A DNA stretch of 64,000 nucleotides from Thiothrix sp. (GTDB lineage: Bacteria; Pseudomonadota; Gammaproteobacteria; Thiotrichales; Thiotrichaceae): NCBI GenBank assembly GCA_008015155.1, contig SSFA01000008.1:1-64000 (forward strand), written 5' to 3'. Each line of letters opens with the position of its first letter. The first letter of the stretch is position 1. The notes beneath the pieces were generated by a model. It saw only the letters and a list, made by a program, of their open reading frames with translations, searched no databases and was not told where the DNA came from. Positions 1 to 8,216 of the stretch are shown piece by piece. The translations under genes and the position numbers were made by a program.

Positions 1-1153
1 CCTGAGCAAAATCAAGCCCGCTTAGCAGATGGTGGGGGCTTGTACCTATTGCTGAAACGCACTAAAGAGGGCATCGGTAAATATTGGCGCTTTGATTTTA
101 AACATCAAAATTAAGTCAGATACCCTCTATATAGGCACTTATCCCGAACTCTCCTTGAAAGAGGCACGAGAGAGACATTTAGCAGCCCGTGCTTTACTCG
201 ATCAAAATATTAGCCCTACTGCACAAAAAAGGCGTGATAAGCACAAGCTTAGCTCTGATAACACTTTTGAAGCGATCGCCCGTGAATGGTGGGAAAAAGA
301 ACAACATACTTGGAAGTCAGAAAAGCATAAACAAGGCGTTTTACGCTCCCTAGAACTCAATATTTTTCCTTATATTGGTGATCGGCCTATTCATGAAATC
401 AGCACGGTAGAAGTATTAGAGGTTTTAAAACGTATAGAAAAACGCGGAGCTTTAGACCTTTTGCGACAAATACGCCAGCGCTGTAGCAATGTGTTTATTT
501 ATGGGGTCGCTAGCGGGCGCTGTGACAACAATCCAGTTGGTGGATTAGAGAAGGCACTTAAAAAGCATAAAGGTAAAAATCATGCTGCTTTAGCAGCAAG
601 TGAGTTACCAGCCTTTTTAAACGTACTTGAAAACTATCAAGGTGATTACCTAACTAAAAAAGCTATTCAGCTCACCTTATATACTTTTCTTAGAACTGCT
701 GAAATACGCTTTGCTGAGTGGAAAGAAATTGATCTAGAGGCTGCTTTATGGACAATTCCCAGCCACAGAATGAAAATGGATAATGAACACCTAGTACCCC
801 TAGCACCTCAAGTTATCCAGCTATTACAAGAGATTAAAGAGTTCACAGGCCATAGCCCATTTTTATTTCCACAAGCAGCTACTCCTTACAAGGTAATGAG
901 TGAAAATACCATGCTATATGCTTTATACCGCATGGGTTATCGAGGGCAAGCCACTATTCACGGCTTCAGAGCAACGGCTAGCACCATTCTGAATGAGGTA
1001 GGCTTTCAACCGGATGCCATTGAACGACAGCTAGCACATACAGAACGCAACCAAGTACGCAAGGCTTATAATCGGGCTGGATATGTAGCAGAACGTAAAA
1101 AAATGATGATTTGGTGGGCTAACTACTTAGACAGCTTAAAAAACAATAGTTAA
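1..1153 (+). pseudogene. P4-type tyrosine integrase, frameshifted near its N-terminus
   Basis: Site-specific tyrosine recombinase that would integrate and excise the element at the left of the window. From base 1 one frame reads the usual P4-integrase start (LADGGGLYLLL...YWRFDF) and stops at TAA 112-114. The next frame takes over with KSDTLYIGTYPELSLKEAR and runs to 1153. Removing one T near 112 joins the two into a normal arm-binding domain. The catalytic part is intact: LRTAEIRFAEW carries the first Arg, HGFRAT is the HxxR box, and the Tyr lies in RKAYNRAGY, followed by the family's MMIWWANYLD tail. The intact frame alone could start at TTG 92, but it would lack most of the arm domain. Either a real one-base lesion or a sequencing error. 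The true N-terminus lies left of the window. Confidence 0.85.
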
Positions 1154-1174
1154 ATAATTTAGGTAAAACAAATT

Positions 1175-1711
1175 ATGAACGATGAAAAGATAACAGCTTT
1201 AACTATCGTAGATACTAAGCTTAGCGAAACTTTGGCAGACCTTTTTCAAGACTACGGAAATAATAAGGAAGAACTCTTAGCAGCTCTTAAAAATATACCG
1301 AAACCACGCAAGTTAGGCCGCCCCGAAGGTAAGCACGCTGCTAGAGACTTTAGAATTTTTATAACATGGTCGCTACTTAACTACCTACTGAAGATCAAGC
1401 AAAAAGATGCTGTTATGCGAGCACATAGCACCTTAGCTGAAAAAATTTTTCATATGGATGTATCTAACTTAAGGAAAATAATAAACAAGCATGACAAGAC
1501 TACTAAAAAATATCTGCATGATATAGGCGTAAAGGAACAGGCTATTGAGTCGGGTTCATGGATTATTGCTTTTCTTCACTTTATTGAATTTTCCAGCTCA
1601 GGCTCTAACAAGAACCTACTTGCAGTCGTACAACATGCAACCCAACTACTAGAGGCAGCAGCAGTAGGCAAAAACTCCAACGAATTACCGCCTATTACTC
1701 CTAAGACCTAA
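1175..1711 (+). CDS. Hypothetical protein of the integrative element
   Basis: A 178-residue soluble protein that I do not recognise. It is rich in Lys and Leu, with a basic stretch PRKLGRPEGKHAARDF around residues 44-59 that looks nucleic-acid binding, followed by predicted helices. It begins 21 bases after the integrase stop and reads in the same direction, so it is probably co-transcribed. No signal peptide or membrane segment is visible. Its place between integrase and AlpA-like regulator suggests an element maintenance or control role, but that is inference from position only. Confidence 0.6.
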   Translation: MNDEKITALTIVDTKLSETLADLFQDYGNNKEELLAALKNIPKPRKLGRPEGKHAARDFRIFITWSLLNYLLKIKQKDAVMRAHSTLAEKIFHMDVSNLRKIINKHDKTTKKYLHDIGVKEQAIESGSWIIAFLHFIEFSSSGSNKNLLAVVQHATQLLEAAAVGKNSNELPPITPKT

Positions 1712-1715
1712 ATAG

Positions 1716-1755
1716 CTCTAATAGCCCTACCGATACATCCAAAGGGTTATTAGAG
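1716..1755 (+). promoter_or_regulatory. Hairpin abutting the AlpA-like gene start
   Basis: Two 13-nt arms, CTCTAATAGCCCT (1716-1728) and AGGGTTATTAGAG (1743-1755), are complementary apart from one G-U wobble, with a 14-nt loop. The 3' arm ends at the base before the ATG at 1756 and contains the only Shine-Dalgarno-like run, AAGGG (1742-1746). As RNA it would hide the ribosome site; as DNA it could be an operator for a dimeric regulator. Confidence 0.5.
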
Positions 1756-2031
1756 ATGAGTACACAGACCAAACCAAGAAAACGCGCTCCATTAAGCACA
1801 GCTCAATTAGAAAAACGCCAAGTGCTTACCCAAACCTTTCCAAACACTGGCAAAGTAAGAGTGTCCCAATGTGCAGCCTTTTTAGGCATAGGTGAATCTA
1901 CTTTTTGGAGCCTTGTTAAAGCTGGGCGCATTGAACAACCTATGCGCTTTGGAAAGCGGCTTTCAGTTTGGGATGCTGCTTATATTCAACACCTTGCTAA
2001 ACAAGGCATTCCCCACAGTTTAGGGGAGTAA
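1756..2031 (+). CDS. AlpA-like helix-turn-helix regulator / excisionase
   Basis: Small 91-residue DNA-binding protein of the AlpA (MerR-like HTH) type that regulates or assists excision of P4-like elements. After a basic N-terminus, residues 30-85 carry the fold: VRVSQCAAFLGIGESTFWSLVKAGRIEQPMRF has the helix-turn-helix and the start of its wing, and the pattern ends in a W-x-x-AYIQHL helix typical of the family. The ATG directly follows a strong hairpin that covers its ribosome site. The downstream gene begins 6 bases after the stop, so the two are probably expressed together. Confidence 0.75.
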   Translation: MSTQTKPRKRAPLSTAQLEKRQVLTQTFPNTGKVRVSQCAAFLGIGESTFWSLVKAGRIEQPMRFGKRLSVWDAAYIQHLAKQGIPHSLGE

Positions 2032-2037
2032 TAGCTA

Positions 2038-2892
2038 ATGCAAACGCTATCCTCAAAGCAGATTGAAGCATCTAGTATTGTCCCTCAGGTATTGCCCCAA
2101 GCTATAACAGAATATGCAAAGGTGGTGCAGGATACATGCCCAACAGGGCAGCGACAAAAGCGCGGTTCTTTATATTATCAACCCTCTTCTCAGAGGCAGA
2201 AGAGAACTAAGAACAGTAAAACGATTACCTACAGTAATTTTGTGCAATTTGCAGGCAAACGCTACCCAATATTGCAAGGTAAGCAAGGTGTGTTTAGCAA
2301 AATTATGCAGCGATTGACTGAAGAGCTATCAGCCTCTCTTGATCTATGGGGGCGCGTGTTTGCATTACGCTTTGACCTACATCACAAGGACATTTATCGA
2401 GAAAATAATCAGTGGGTATCGAAATTTTTCAAGAACCTTAAAAGGCGCTTAGAGCGTGAGTATGGCATGGCAACTATTGGCTATTTATGGGTTAGAGAGC
2501 AAGAAAAAGCTAAGGCTCAGCATTACCATGTGGTGCTGTTCTTAGATGGCAATAAAATACGCCATAGCAGCAAAATCAATACCATTATTAGCGATACATG
2601 GAAGGCCGTGAATCCTAGTAACCATGTTGCTATGCCTGAAAAACCTTTCTACTTTATAGATAATGAAGAAACACTAGCCAATGCAATAGAGCGTATTTCG
2701 TACTTAGCAAAGGTCAGGGGCAAAGGCTATCGAAACAAGCAAGTCAAAGATTTTTATGGAAGTAGCCTTTATAAAAAAGTGCATCATCCCTTTAATAACT
2801 TTTCACAAAAACAGACTAACAGATTTAGAGCGGGTTCAAATCAAGAGACCGAAGAAGCGACTACCTACATAGAGAAAATCATTTATGAATAA
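2038..2892 (+). CDS. YagK/YfjJ (inovirus Gp2-like) replication-type protein
   Basis: A 284-residue protein matching the YagK/YfjJ C-terminal family found in P4-like prophages and inoviruses, where it is thought to act in replication of the element. The N-terminal third is a variable basic linker. From about residue 100, RVFALRFDLHH, GYLWVREQEKAKAQHYHVVLFLDG and ERISYLAKVRGKGYR follow the family pattern. HYHVVLFLDG resembles the metal-binding HUH strand of rolling-circle initiators, and Tyr residues in GYRNKQVKDFYG are possible nucleophiles, although the reaction is unproven. The ATG is 6 bases after the AlpA-like gene, and the 3' end overlaps the next gene by 8 bases. Confidence 0.7.
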   Translation: MQTLSSKQIEASSIVPQVLPQAITEYAKVVQDTCPTGQRQKRGSLYYQPSSQRQKRTKNSKTITYSNFVQFAGKRYPILQGKQGVFSKIMQRLTEELSASLDLWGRVFALRFDLHHKDIYRENNQWVSKFFKNLKRRLEREYGMATIGYLWVREQEKAKAQHYHVVLFLDGNKIRHSSKINTIISDTWKAVNPSNHVAMPEKPFYFIDNEETLANAIERISYLAKVRGKGYRNKQVKDFYGSSLYKKVHHPFNNFSQKQTNRFRAGSNQETEEATTYIEKIIYE

Positions 2893-3400
2893 ACACGGTA
2901 AGCGTTTAAGCGCGCAAACATGGGAGCGCGTCCGAACAGACTATGAAGTCAAGCGCATGTCTTTCAATGAACTGCAACAGCGCTATGAAGTCCATCGTTC
3001 TAATATTTCACGTAAAGCGCAAAAACAAGGCTGGAGCCGCTCCCAAGTGCAACACGCTTTAGATGAGCGTTTGCAAGCTAAAGAGAGCCTAGAAACCGCT
3101 ATACACAAGCTTAGGCTCTTAGCTGCTTATACTGTCAGCAAGCCTAAATTCGCAACAGAAAAACACCAAGCGCTAGTGAGTGAATTAGGCTTGCGCCAAG
3201 AAGCTAGTCAACTAATCGAAGCTGCTTGCCTTAGTGGTTTGGAAGCCTCTAAAAATCTTCTAGACTCTGCTGAAGGCTTTAAGGAGAGCCTTAGCTCTTA
3301 TGAATATCTAGAGCTACTAATGAAAGCTCTAGAGGCACACAGCAAAGCTCTACTACGCTATTCACAGGCTATTTTTGGTAACAAGGGATTACCAAGCTAA
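2885..3400 (+). CDS. Small HTH protein, possible terminase-small-subunit-like
   Basis: A 171-residue protein. The N-terminus (WERVRTDYEVKRMSFNELQQRYEV followed by HRSNISRKAQKQGWSRS) is a clear helix-turn-helix of the kind found at the start of phage small terminases, in which a short 'W' helix follows recognition of DNA. The rest (residues 65-170) is predicted helical, with no further domain that I recognise. It overlaps the upstream replication-like gene, so it belongs to the element's main operon. A small terminase would let a satellite redirect helper phage packaging. A plain transcription regulator is the main alternative. Confidence 0.55.
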   Translation: MNKHGKRLSAQTWERVRTDYEVKRMSFNELQQRYEVHRSNISRKAQKQGWSRSQVQHALDERLQAKESLETAIHKLRLLAAYTVSKPKFATEKHQALVSELGLRQEASQLIEAACLSGLEASKNLLDSAEGFKESLSSYEYLELLMKALEAHSKALLRYSQAIFGNKGLPS

Positions 3401-3409
3401 ACCTAGCAC

Positions 3410-6400
3410 CTACTTTAAATTTTGCTCCAATAGCTCTATTTCTGCCTGATCTAAGCCAAAAAGATCATAAACTGCCTTATTTAGAGCTTGCTCTTCTGAG
3501 TTTAATTGATAGCTCAGATGTTGAATTTGCTCTTTTTGCTGATTAAACAGCGGTTCCCATTCGATGCTTTCTTGTAAGCTCAGGGCGCGTTTAAAGCGGC
3601 TTTTAACTTCACTTTGAAACTCTTTGAAATCTAGCGTCCACCAATCAGCCAATTTAGTAGATAGCTTGGAGTCTTTGTCTTTAGGACAAAGATCAGGTAT
3701 GCGGCGGCGTAAGCTGTCTTGTAATTGGTAGCGTTTTTCGGCTAGGGTTTGGCAAGTTTCAGCGTGTCGGGCAATAGTTTGTTTTTGAGTTTCAGTTGCT
3801 GAGGGTATAGGCAGTGTCTCCATATCCTGCCCACGGAGTTCATAACGCCATGTACCACCCCGCAATGGTGAGCAAATCCCATTTATAACAAACCACAAAA
3901 CTTTGGCATTCAGCAAACCAAGTAAGTAAAAATCACCTTTAGGCAGAACAAAGGTTTTGTCATTTGAGTAAATTGGGGTTTTTTGTATAGAAAACTTTGC
4001 ACCCTGAGAAATGACTGGATAAATTAATCTTTCTTTTTCAAAAGCTTCATAATAATCCACAGAGTCTTGAATCTCATACCAAGAATAACTACCTGCTTTC
4101 CGCCCACTCCATTCTTTATTATCAGGCCAGTCTTTAGGCTTTGGCTCTAATATTGCTCTATACTGCTCCAAATAATTCTTTATTGCTGGATACTGCTCAA
4201 TATCTGTACCTCTGCGTGTAAAAATCAAGTATAGATTTCTAGGTTGAACACACCATTTTTGTATGTCTTTCCCTTCTAAAAATACCTTTATCAATTCTAG
4301 AGACTTAGGATCAGACTTAATGAGAGCGTTACGAGTATCAAAATCTATAACAAAGGCTTCATTTCTACCGGTTAAAACTCCTCTATATGGCGAGCCATAT
4401 GAATTTTTTAAAGTAGATTTAGCGCGTGTAATTTTTGCTCTTAAACTTTGTAACCTATCATCCTCCAAACGCCAACCCTCTAAAGCTAACTTAGCTTGTG
4501 ACATCTCTCCAAAGCTATCTGCCCCTAGCTCACTAGTTAAACTGTCTAAATCTGTAATAGTGATATTTAAAAAACCGAAATTTTGGCTAGGTATTTGTTT
4601 TCTAGCGCGTGTTGGCTTTTCCATGACTATAATAGCTGGATAGGTTGTAACACCTTCAAAAACTTGTAAATCACCAAAATCAACTACTACTTTTAAATTA
4701 CTTTCAAGCTGCAAATATCTCCTTAATGCCTCTCCACTACCTGTTTTAAAAAAAGTAGATGAGCTAATGAAGCCCATATAACCGCCTTTTTTTAGTAGCT
4801 TCAAACCCAACTCAAAGAAATAGGTATAGAGATCAGCTACCCCGTGATAGGTGGTATAATTAGCTTCTAAATAAGGTTTAATGGAAGTCAGGCGCTCTTG
4901 GCGTACATAAGGCGGGTTGCCTAAGATCACATCAAACTCACTAAAGCGACCTTGCCAATTGAAAGCCCGCTTATCTAAGGACTTATCAGCAATTAGGCTA
5001 TTACCTTGGCGAATATTATCTTTTAGAGAAGTCAGGGGCTTACCCTTTTCAGCGGTGGCTAGCCAGAGAGAAAGCCGCGCTATTTCGACGGATTCCGCGT
5101 TTATATCTACACCATAAAGATTGTTGTGTAGAATATCGTGGTTAAGATCAATACCGAATAAATCGCCTTTTTCGCCTAGCTCCTGCAAGCGCTTGTTCAA
5201 GTATTGGTACTCAGCTTTTAGATATTGAAAAGCTGCTACTAAAAATGCTCCACTACCACAAGCAGGGTCGAGGATTTTGGTAGTCGCTAAAATTTTGCGA
5301 TATTCAAGCCACCATGCCGCGCTGTCCTCTGCCTGTTTAATCTCCTGTTTACGCTTATCTAAATACGCGCCCAAAGTGTGCTTTACAATCCATTGCGTAA
5401 TAAAATCAGGCGTATAAACCACACCATCTTGTTTGCGCTTGCCCGTCGTTCCATGCTGCTGTTTGCCTAAATCTAACTCATCCTGATCATTAATCGACTC
5501 ATAAATCTGGTCAAGATCAGCAATAGATTGCTCGAAAATATGCCCTAAAATGGTCACGCTCACATCGGTCGCAAAGTCATAAGCGCTTAGACGTTTGAAC
5601 TCATCTAATAAGCCTTTGCTAATACTCAGCTCTTCTAGACTTGCATCGGATTTAAACAAATCACCGTTATATTTAGGAATACCTTTATCAAGCTTGCCTT
5701 GGTCTATATGCCCGAATAACAGCTTTAGCATATCCCATTCATTCAAGTGATCATTGGCACTATTGAGGTAACTGTTCAAAATCTTATGGGGTAGTAAATC
5801 CCTATCCTCTGCATAAGCAATGAACAAAACGCGATCTAATAGGGTCTGTGCTTTTGCAACCATACTGGCACGGCTAAACCGATTGTTTTCACGCTTCATA
5901 CCGTTGATTAACTTAATTCTTATATTTCGGTAATCAGTATAGAGTTGACTAGTTATATCCTTTTCAACTTGCTTACTGTCTTCAAATAGCCTAAGCGTGT
6001 TACCACCCAATAAGTTTTTTGCACTAAGCAACCATACGAACTCAGCATATTTTTCTGGTTTAATCAGCTCTTCAATGAACCAACTTTGATAGACTGAATC
6101 AGAATAAGGGAATTTATAGAGTCTCACCTCAATACAGTTAGAAATTACAAACCATTCAGCATTTCCTTCACTATTACGGGCATACTTAGCCGCTTGCTCT
6201 ACCGTTGATAGAGCGCGCCCTAGCATAGGTATATCCATATTCGAGGTTTTAGGCGACTTCAATTCTAAGGGAGCGACAAGTATCTTTTCTTTATCAGTAA
6301 ACTTTCCAAAACCTATGTCTACCCGTCCTGTTTTTTTAACAGCACTTTCATTCGCTAACGTCCATATACCTGTTTTTTTATCCTTGTCGGTAAAGCTGGT

Positions 6401-6610
6401 GTAGCCAAGGATACCCTCACACAAGCTACTATAGAAATTAGCGTGCAAGTTACCTTCAGACTGCTTATGAATAGAACCATCTTTAATGGCATCATGCCAG
6501 CCCTGTAATAGCTTCAAGTGCTTGGCTGGTATTGCACCATCCTTTAGTAAGTTAGCGGCTTGTAATGCTTTAAAAACTGCACGAGGATGAAAGAGTAGTT
6601 GACTAGACAT
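3410..6610 (-). CDS. Type IIG-like restriction-modification enzyme (nuclease-methylase-specificity fusion)
   Basis: One polypeptide that would both cut and N6-adenine-methylate DNA. Counting from an upstream TTG at 6661, an N-terminal PD-ExK nuclease is seen at D115 (GRVDIGFG) with E133-x-K135 (PLELKSP). A helical linker follows, then the Eco57I-like methylase with the SAM-binding motif DPACGSG at 465-471 and catalytic NPPY at 582-585. The C-terminal 450 residues are the target-recognition domain, ending in coiled helices. I prefer ATG 6610 (MSSQLLFHPRAVF) to TTG 6661; neither has a good ribosome site. The gene runs against the rest of the element and forms its far end, a common cargo position. 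A phage-defence role is inferred. Confidence 0.8.
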   Translation of the reverse strand: MSSQLLFHPRAVFKALQAANLLKDGAIPAKHLKLLQGWHDAIKDGSIHKQSEGNLHANFYSSLCEGILGYTSFTDKDKKTGIWTLANESAVKKTGRVDIGFGKFTDKEKILVAPLELKSPKTSNMDIPMLGRALSTVEQAAKYARNSEGNAEWFVISNCIEVRLYKFPYSDSVYQSWFIEELIKPEKYAEFVWLLSAKNLLGGNTLRLFEDSKQVEKDITSQLYTDYRNIRIKLINGMKRENNRFSRASMVAKAQTLLDRVLFIAYAEDRDLLPHKILNSYLNSANDHLNEWDMLKLLFGHIDQGKLDKGIPKYNGDLFKSDASLEELSISKGLLDEFKRLSAYDFATDVSVTILGHIFEQSIADLDQIYESINDQDELDLGKQQHGTTGKRKQDGVVYTPDFITQWIVKHTLGAYLDKRKQEIKQAEDSAAWWLEYRKILATTKILDPACGSGAFLVAAFQYLKAEYQYLNKRLQELGEKGDLFGIDLNHDILHNNLYGVDINAESVEIARLSLWLATAEKGKPLTSLKDNIRQGNSLIADKSLDKRAFNWQGRFSEFDVILGNPPYVRQERLTSIKPYLEANYTTYHGVADLYTYFFELGLKLLKKGGYMGFISSSTFFKTGSGEALRRYLQLESNLKVVVDFGDLQVFEGVTTYPAIIVMEKPTRARKQIPSQNFGFLNITITDLDSLTSELGADSFGEMSQAKLALEGWRLEDDRLQSLRAKITRAKSTLKNSYGSPYRGVLTGRNEAFVIDFDTRNALIKSDPKSLELIKVFLEGKDIQKWCVQPRNLYLIFTRRGTDIEQYPAIKNYLEQYRAILEPKPKDWPDNKEWSGRKAGSYSWYEIQDSVDYYEAFEKERLIYPVISQGAKFSIQKTPIYSNDKTFVLPKGDFYLLGLLNAKVLWFVINGICSPLRGGTWRYELRGQDMETLPIPSATETQKQTIARHAETCQTLAEKRYQLQDSLRRRIPDLCPKDKDSKLSTKLADWWTLDFKEFQSEVKSRFKRALSLQESIEWEPLFNQQKEQIQHLSYQLNSEEQALNKAVYDLFGLDQAEIELLEQNLK

Positions 6611-6820
6611 AGAGCAAGCTTTAAGAAGGAAAAAACGGATAGTAGCCCAAAAAGCAGGCAAGCTAACAGCCTACTGCTAGAACTTAGCTACACCTAACAT
6701 TAGCCGTGTGTCTATTTAATAAAAAATGAGGCATAAAAAATTTTTCCGGTATTTCTTCCGGCTCTTTTCATAATATTAGAAATATTAATCAATTAAAACA
6801 GTCAGTTAAATATAAAATAT

Positions 6821-6840
6821 GATTCCTGTTGGGGCCGCCA
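6821..6840 (+). other. Candidate attachment site (tRNA 3'-end-like)
   Basis: The 20 bases from GATTCC to GGGGCCGCCA look like the 3' end of a tRNA: end of the T-loop (GATT), T-stem strand CCTGT, acceptor strand TGGGGCC, discriminator G, then CCA. No 5' tRNA half precedes it; the upstream bases are AT-rich. P4-type integrases use tRNA 3' ends, and the site lies between the element's last gene and the first chromosomal gene. It is therefore the likely attR, with the intact tRNA expected left of the window. Confidence 0.55.
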
Positions 6841-6855
6841 TCTATCTTATAGCTA

Positions 6856-6878
6856 CTAAGCCTAAACTTAAGGCTTAG
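6856..6878 (-). terminator. Hairpin downstream of the DmdA-like gene
   Basis: CTAAGCCT (6856-6863) and AGGCTTAG (6871-6878) form a perfect 8-bp stem with a 7-nt loop, 24 bases past the stop of the minus-strand gene that ends at 6903. There is no clear run of T after it on the minus strand, so it is only a candidate terminator. Confidence 0.35.
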
Positions 6879-6902
6879 CGTTAATAGCTTAGCTAAACCC
6901 CT

Positions 6903-8045
6903 CTAGCGAGCACGCTCAGCCAAACCCAATTGCGCAAAATCAAAAGGTAGCTCAGTCACTTTGGCGACAAAACGCCCTAACTCGGTTACTAGCATTAAAC
7001 TTTCAGGCTGTTGCTGTAGGCGTTGTAAAGCCTCCGTCTTAACCATTGCCAAGCCTAACCAAGCATCATAACGAGCTGATACACAATGCCCGCCTAGTTC
7101 GCCTACGGCTTGTTCATTGAGTAGTAGCTGTAATTGTTGTGGCCAAGCAGGCATCTTGGGCACGACTAAGCCGACTAAGCGCTCAGAGACACCGGTCGCA
7201 CGTTGTTGCCTTAAAGCAGCCAAGCTAAAACTATCCAAGTCACGGTCTAAATGGCAGTATTTATCCAAGCCACATTGCAAAGGTGTATGACGTCGATCCA
7301 TATCGCCGCCGTAAGATAATAAACTGCTTTCAATCCGCTCCAATAAATTGGGGCTACCGTGACCTACTTGCAAATCAGTACCTTCTGCAAATAACTGATC
7401 CCAGAGCGCTTGACCTAATTCAGCATCATCCACATAGATTTCAAAACCACCCTGCTTTGACCAACCCGAACGGGCAACAATAAATTCATGTCCCCGAAAC
7501 GATAAGCGCTTATAACGGAAGAACCGAATTTCACGCACCGTATCGCCAAATACACGCTGCATTAAAGTTTCTGCCTTGGGGCCTTGAACCGCTATCGGCC
7601 AGACGTCTGCCTCGGTAATTCTCACCTGCAATTTTAGACCCGTGGCTAAGCCCTTCGCCCACAGCAGTACATCGGAATCAGCAATACTCAGCCACCAGGT
7701 ATCCTTAGCCACATGAATCGCAATTGGGTCATTAATCAAGCCGCCGTCTTCGTCACATAAGGGTACATAAAAACACTGATCGGCTTGAGCCGTGGATAAA
7801 TCACGCGGTGTCATCAGCTGTACCAAACGATATGCATCTTCACCTTGAATTTGAATTTGCCGCTCGCAAGCCACATCCCAAACTTGCACATGCTCACACA
7901 AATGCCAGTAGTCTTCTTCTAGGGAGCGAAACATAGCAGGCAGCAACATATGATTATAAACCGTTAGGGCTTTCACCCCGCCTGCCATCACCCGACTGGT
8001 AAAAGGCGTTGTGCGTGTGCGGCGCGAAATCGACAGCTTTGGCAT
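6903..8045 (-). CDS. dmdA: DMSP demethylase-like aminomethyltransferase (DmdA family)
   Basis: A GcvT-fold tetrahydrofolate methyltransferase. The 380-residue length and several long blocks fit the dimethylsulfoniopropionate demethylase branch rather than glycine cleavage T-protein: GVKALTVYNHMLLP near residue 23, EHVQVWDVACERQ, QLMTPRDLS, QCFYVPLCDEDGG, SIADSDVLLWAKGL, VQGPKAETLM and ARSGWSKQGGFEIYV. DmdA transfers a methyl group from DMSP to tetrahydrofolate, giving methylmercaptopropionate. A separate canonical gcvT exists at 47261-48343, so this is not the T-protein. The ATG follows a GGAGG ribosome site. No dmdBCD genes are seen nearby; a related demethylase for another methylated sulfur or nitrogen compound remains possible. 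Confidence 0.7.
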   Translation of the reverse strand: MPKLSISRRTRTTPFTSRVMAGGVKALTVYNHMLLPAMFRSLEEDYWHLCEHVQVWDVACERQIQIQGEDAYRLVQLMTPRDLSTAQADQCFYVPLCDEDGGLINDPIAIHVAKDTWWLSIADSDVLLWAKGLATGLKLQVRITEADVWPIAVQGPKAETLMQRVFGDTVREIRFFRYKRLSFRGHEFIVARSGWSKQGGFEIYVDDAELGQALWDQLFAEGTDLQVGHGSPNLLERIESSLLSYGGDMDRRHTPLQCGLDKYCHLDRDLDSFSLAALRQQRATGVSERLVGLVVPKMPAWPQQLQLLLNEQAVGELGGHCVSARYDAWLGLAMVKTEALQRLQQQPESLMLVTELGRFVAKVTELPFDFAQLGLAERAR

Positions 8046-8182
8046 GGTAGTCCTCCGGCTAGAATGGTAACTGTATTGTGAGCTGCACTCCTGTGAGCTT
8101 GCAAACGAAATTGATAGCGCGTGAAAGACCGCATTTGTTAGGTTTCTTAGTATTATTCGATTTTTATTTAAAAAGGTGTGGC

Positions 8183-8188
8183 TATAAT
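8183..8188 (+). promoter_or_regulatory. Candidate -10 box of the aldo/keto reductase gene
   Basis: A perfect TATAAT lies 29 bases before the preferred ATG at 8217, and the ribosome site TAGGAG sits between them. No good -35 hexamer is visible at the usual distance, so the call rests mainly on the -10 box. Confidence 0.4.
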
Positions 8189-8216
8189 CAAGCAGTTTTC
8201 AGTAGGAGATTCGCTT

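Noticed and set aside
90..120. Programmed frameshift in the integrase
   Set aside because: The needed shift is +1 with no known slippery site; a one-base lesion or error is simpler.
4263..4643. A 126-codon plus-strand frame
   Set aside because: Antisense to the restriction enzyme's recognition region.
6821..6840. A tRNA gene
   Set aside because: Only the last 20 bases match; no acceptor 5' strand, D-arm or anticodon arm precedes it.
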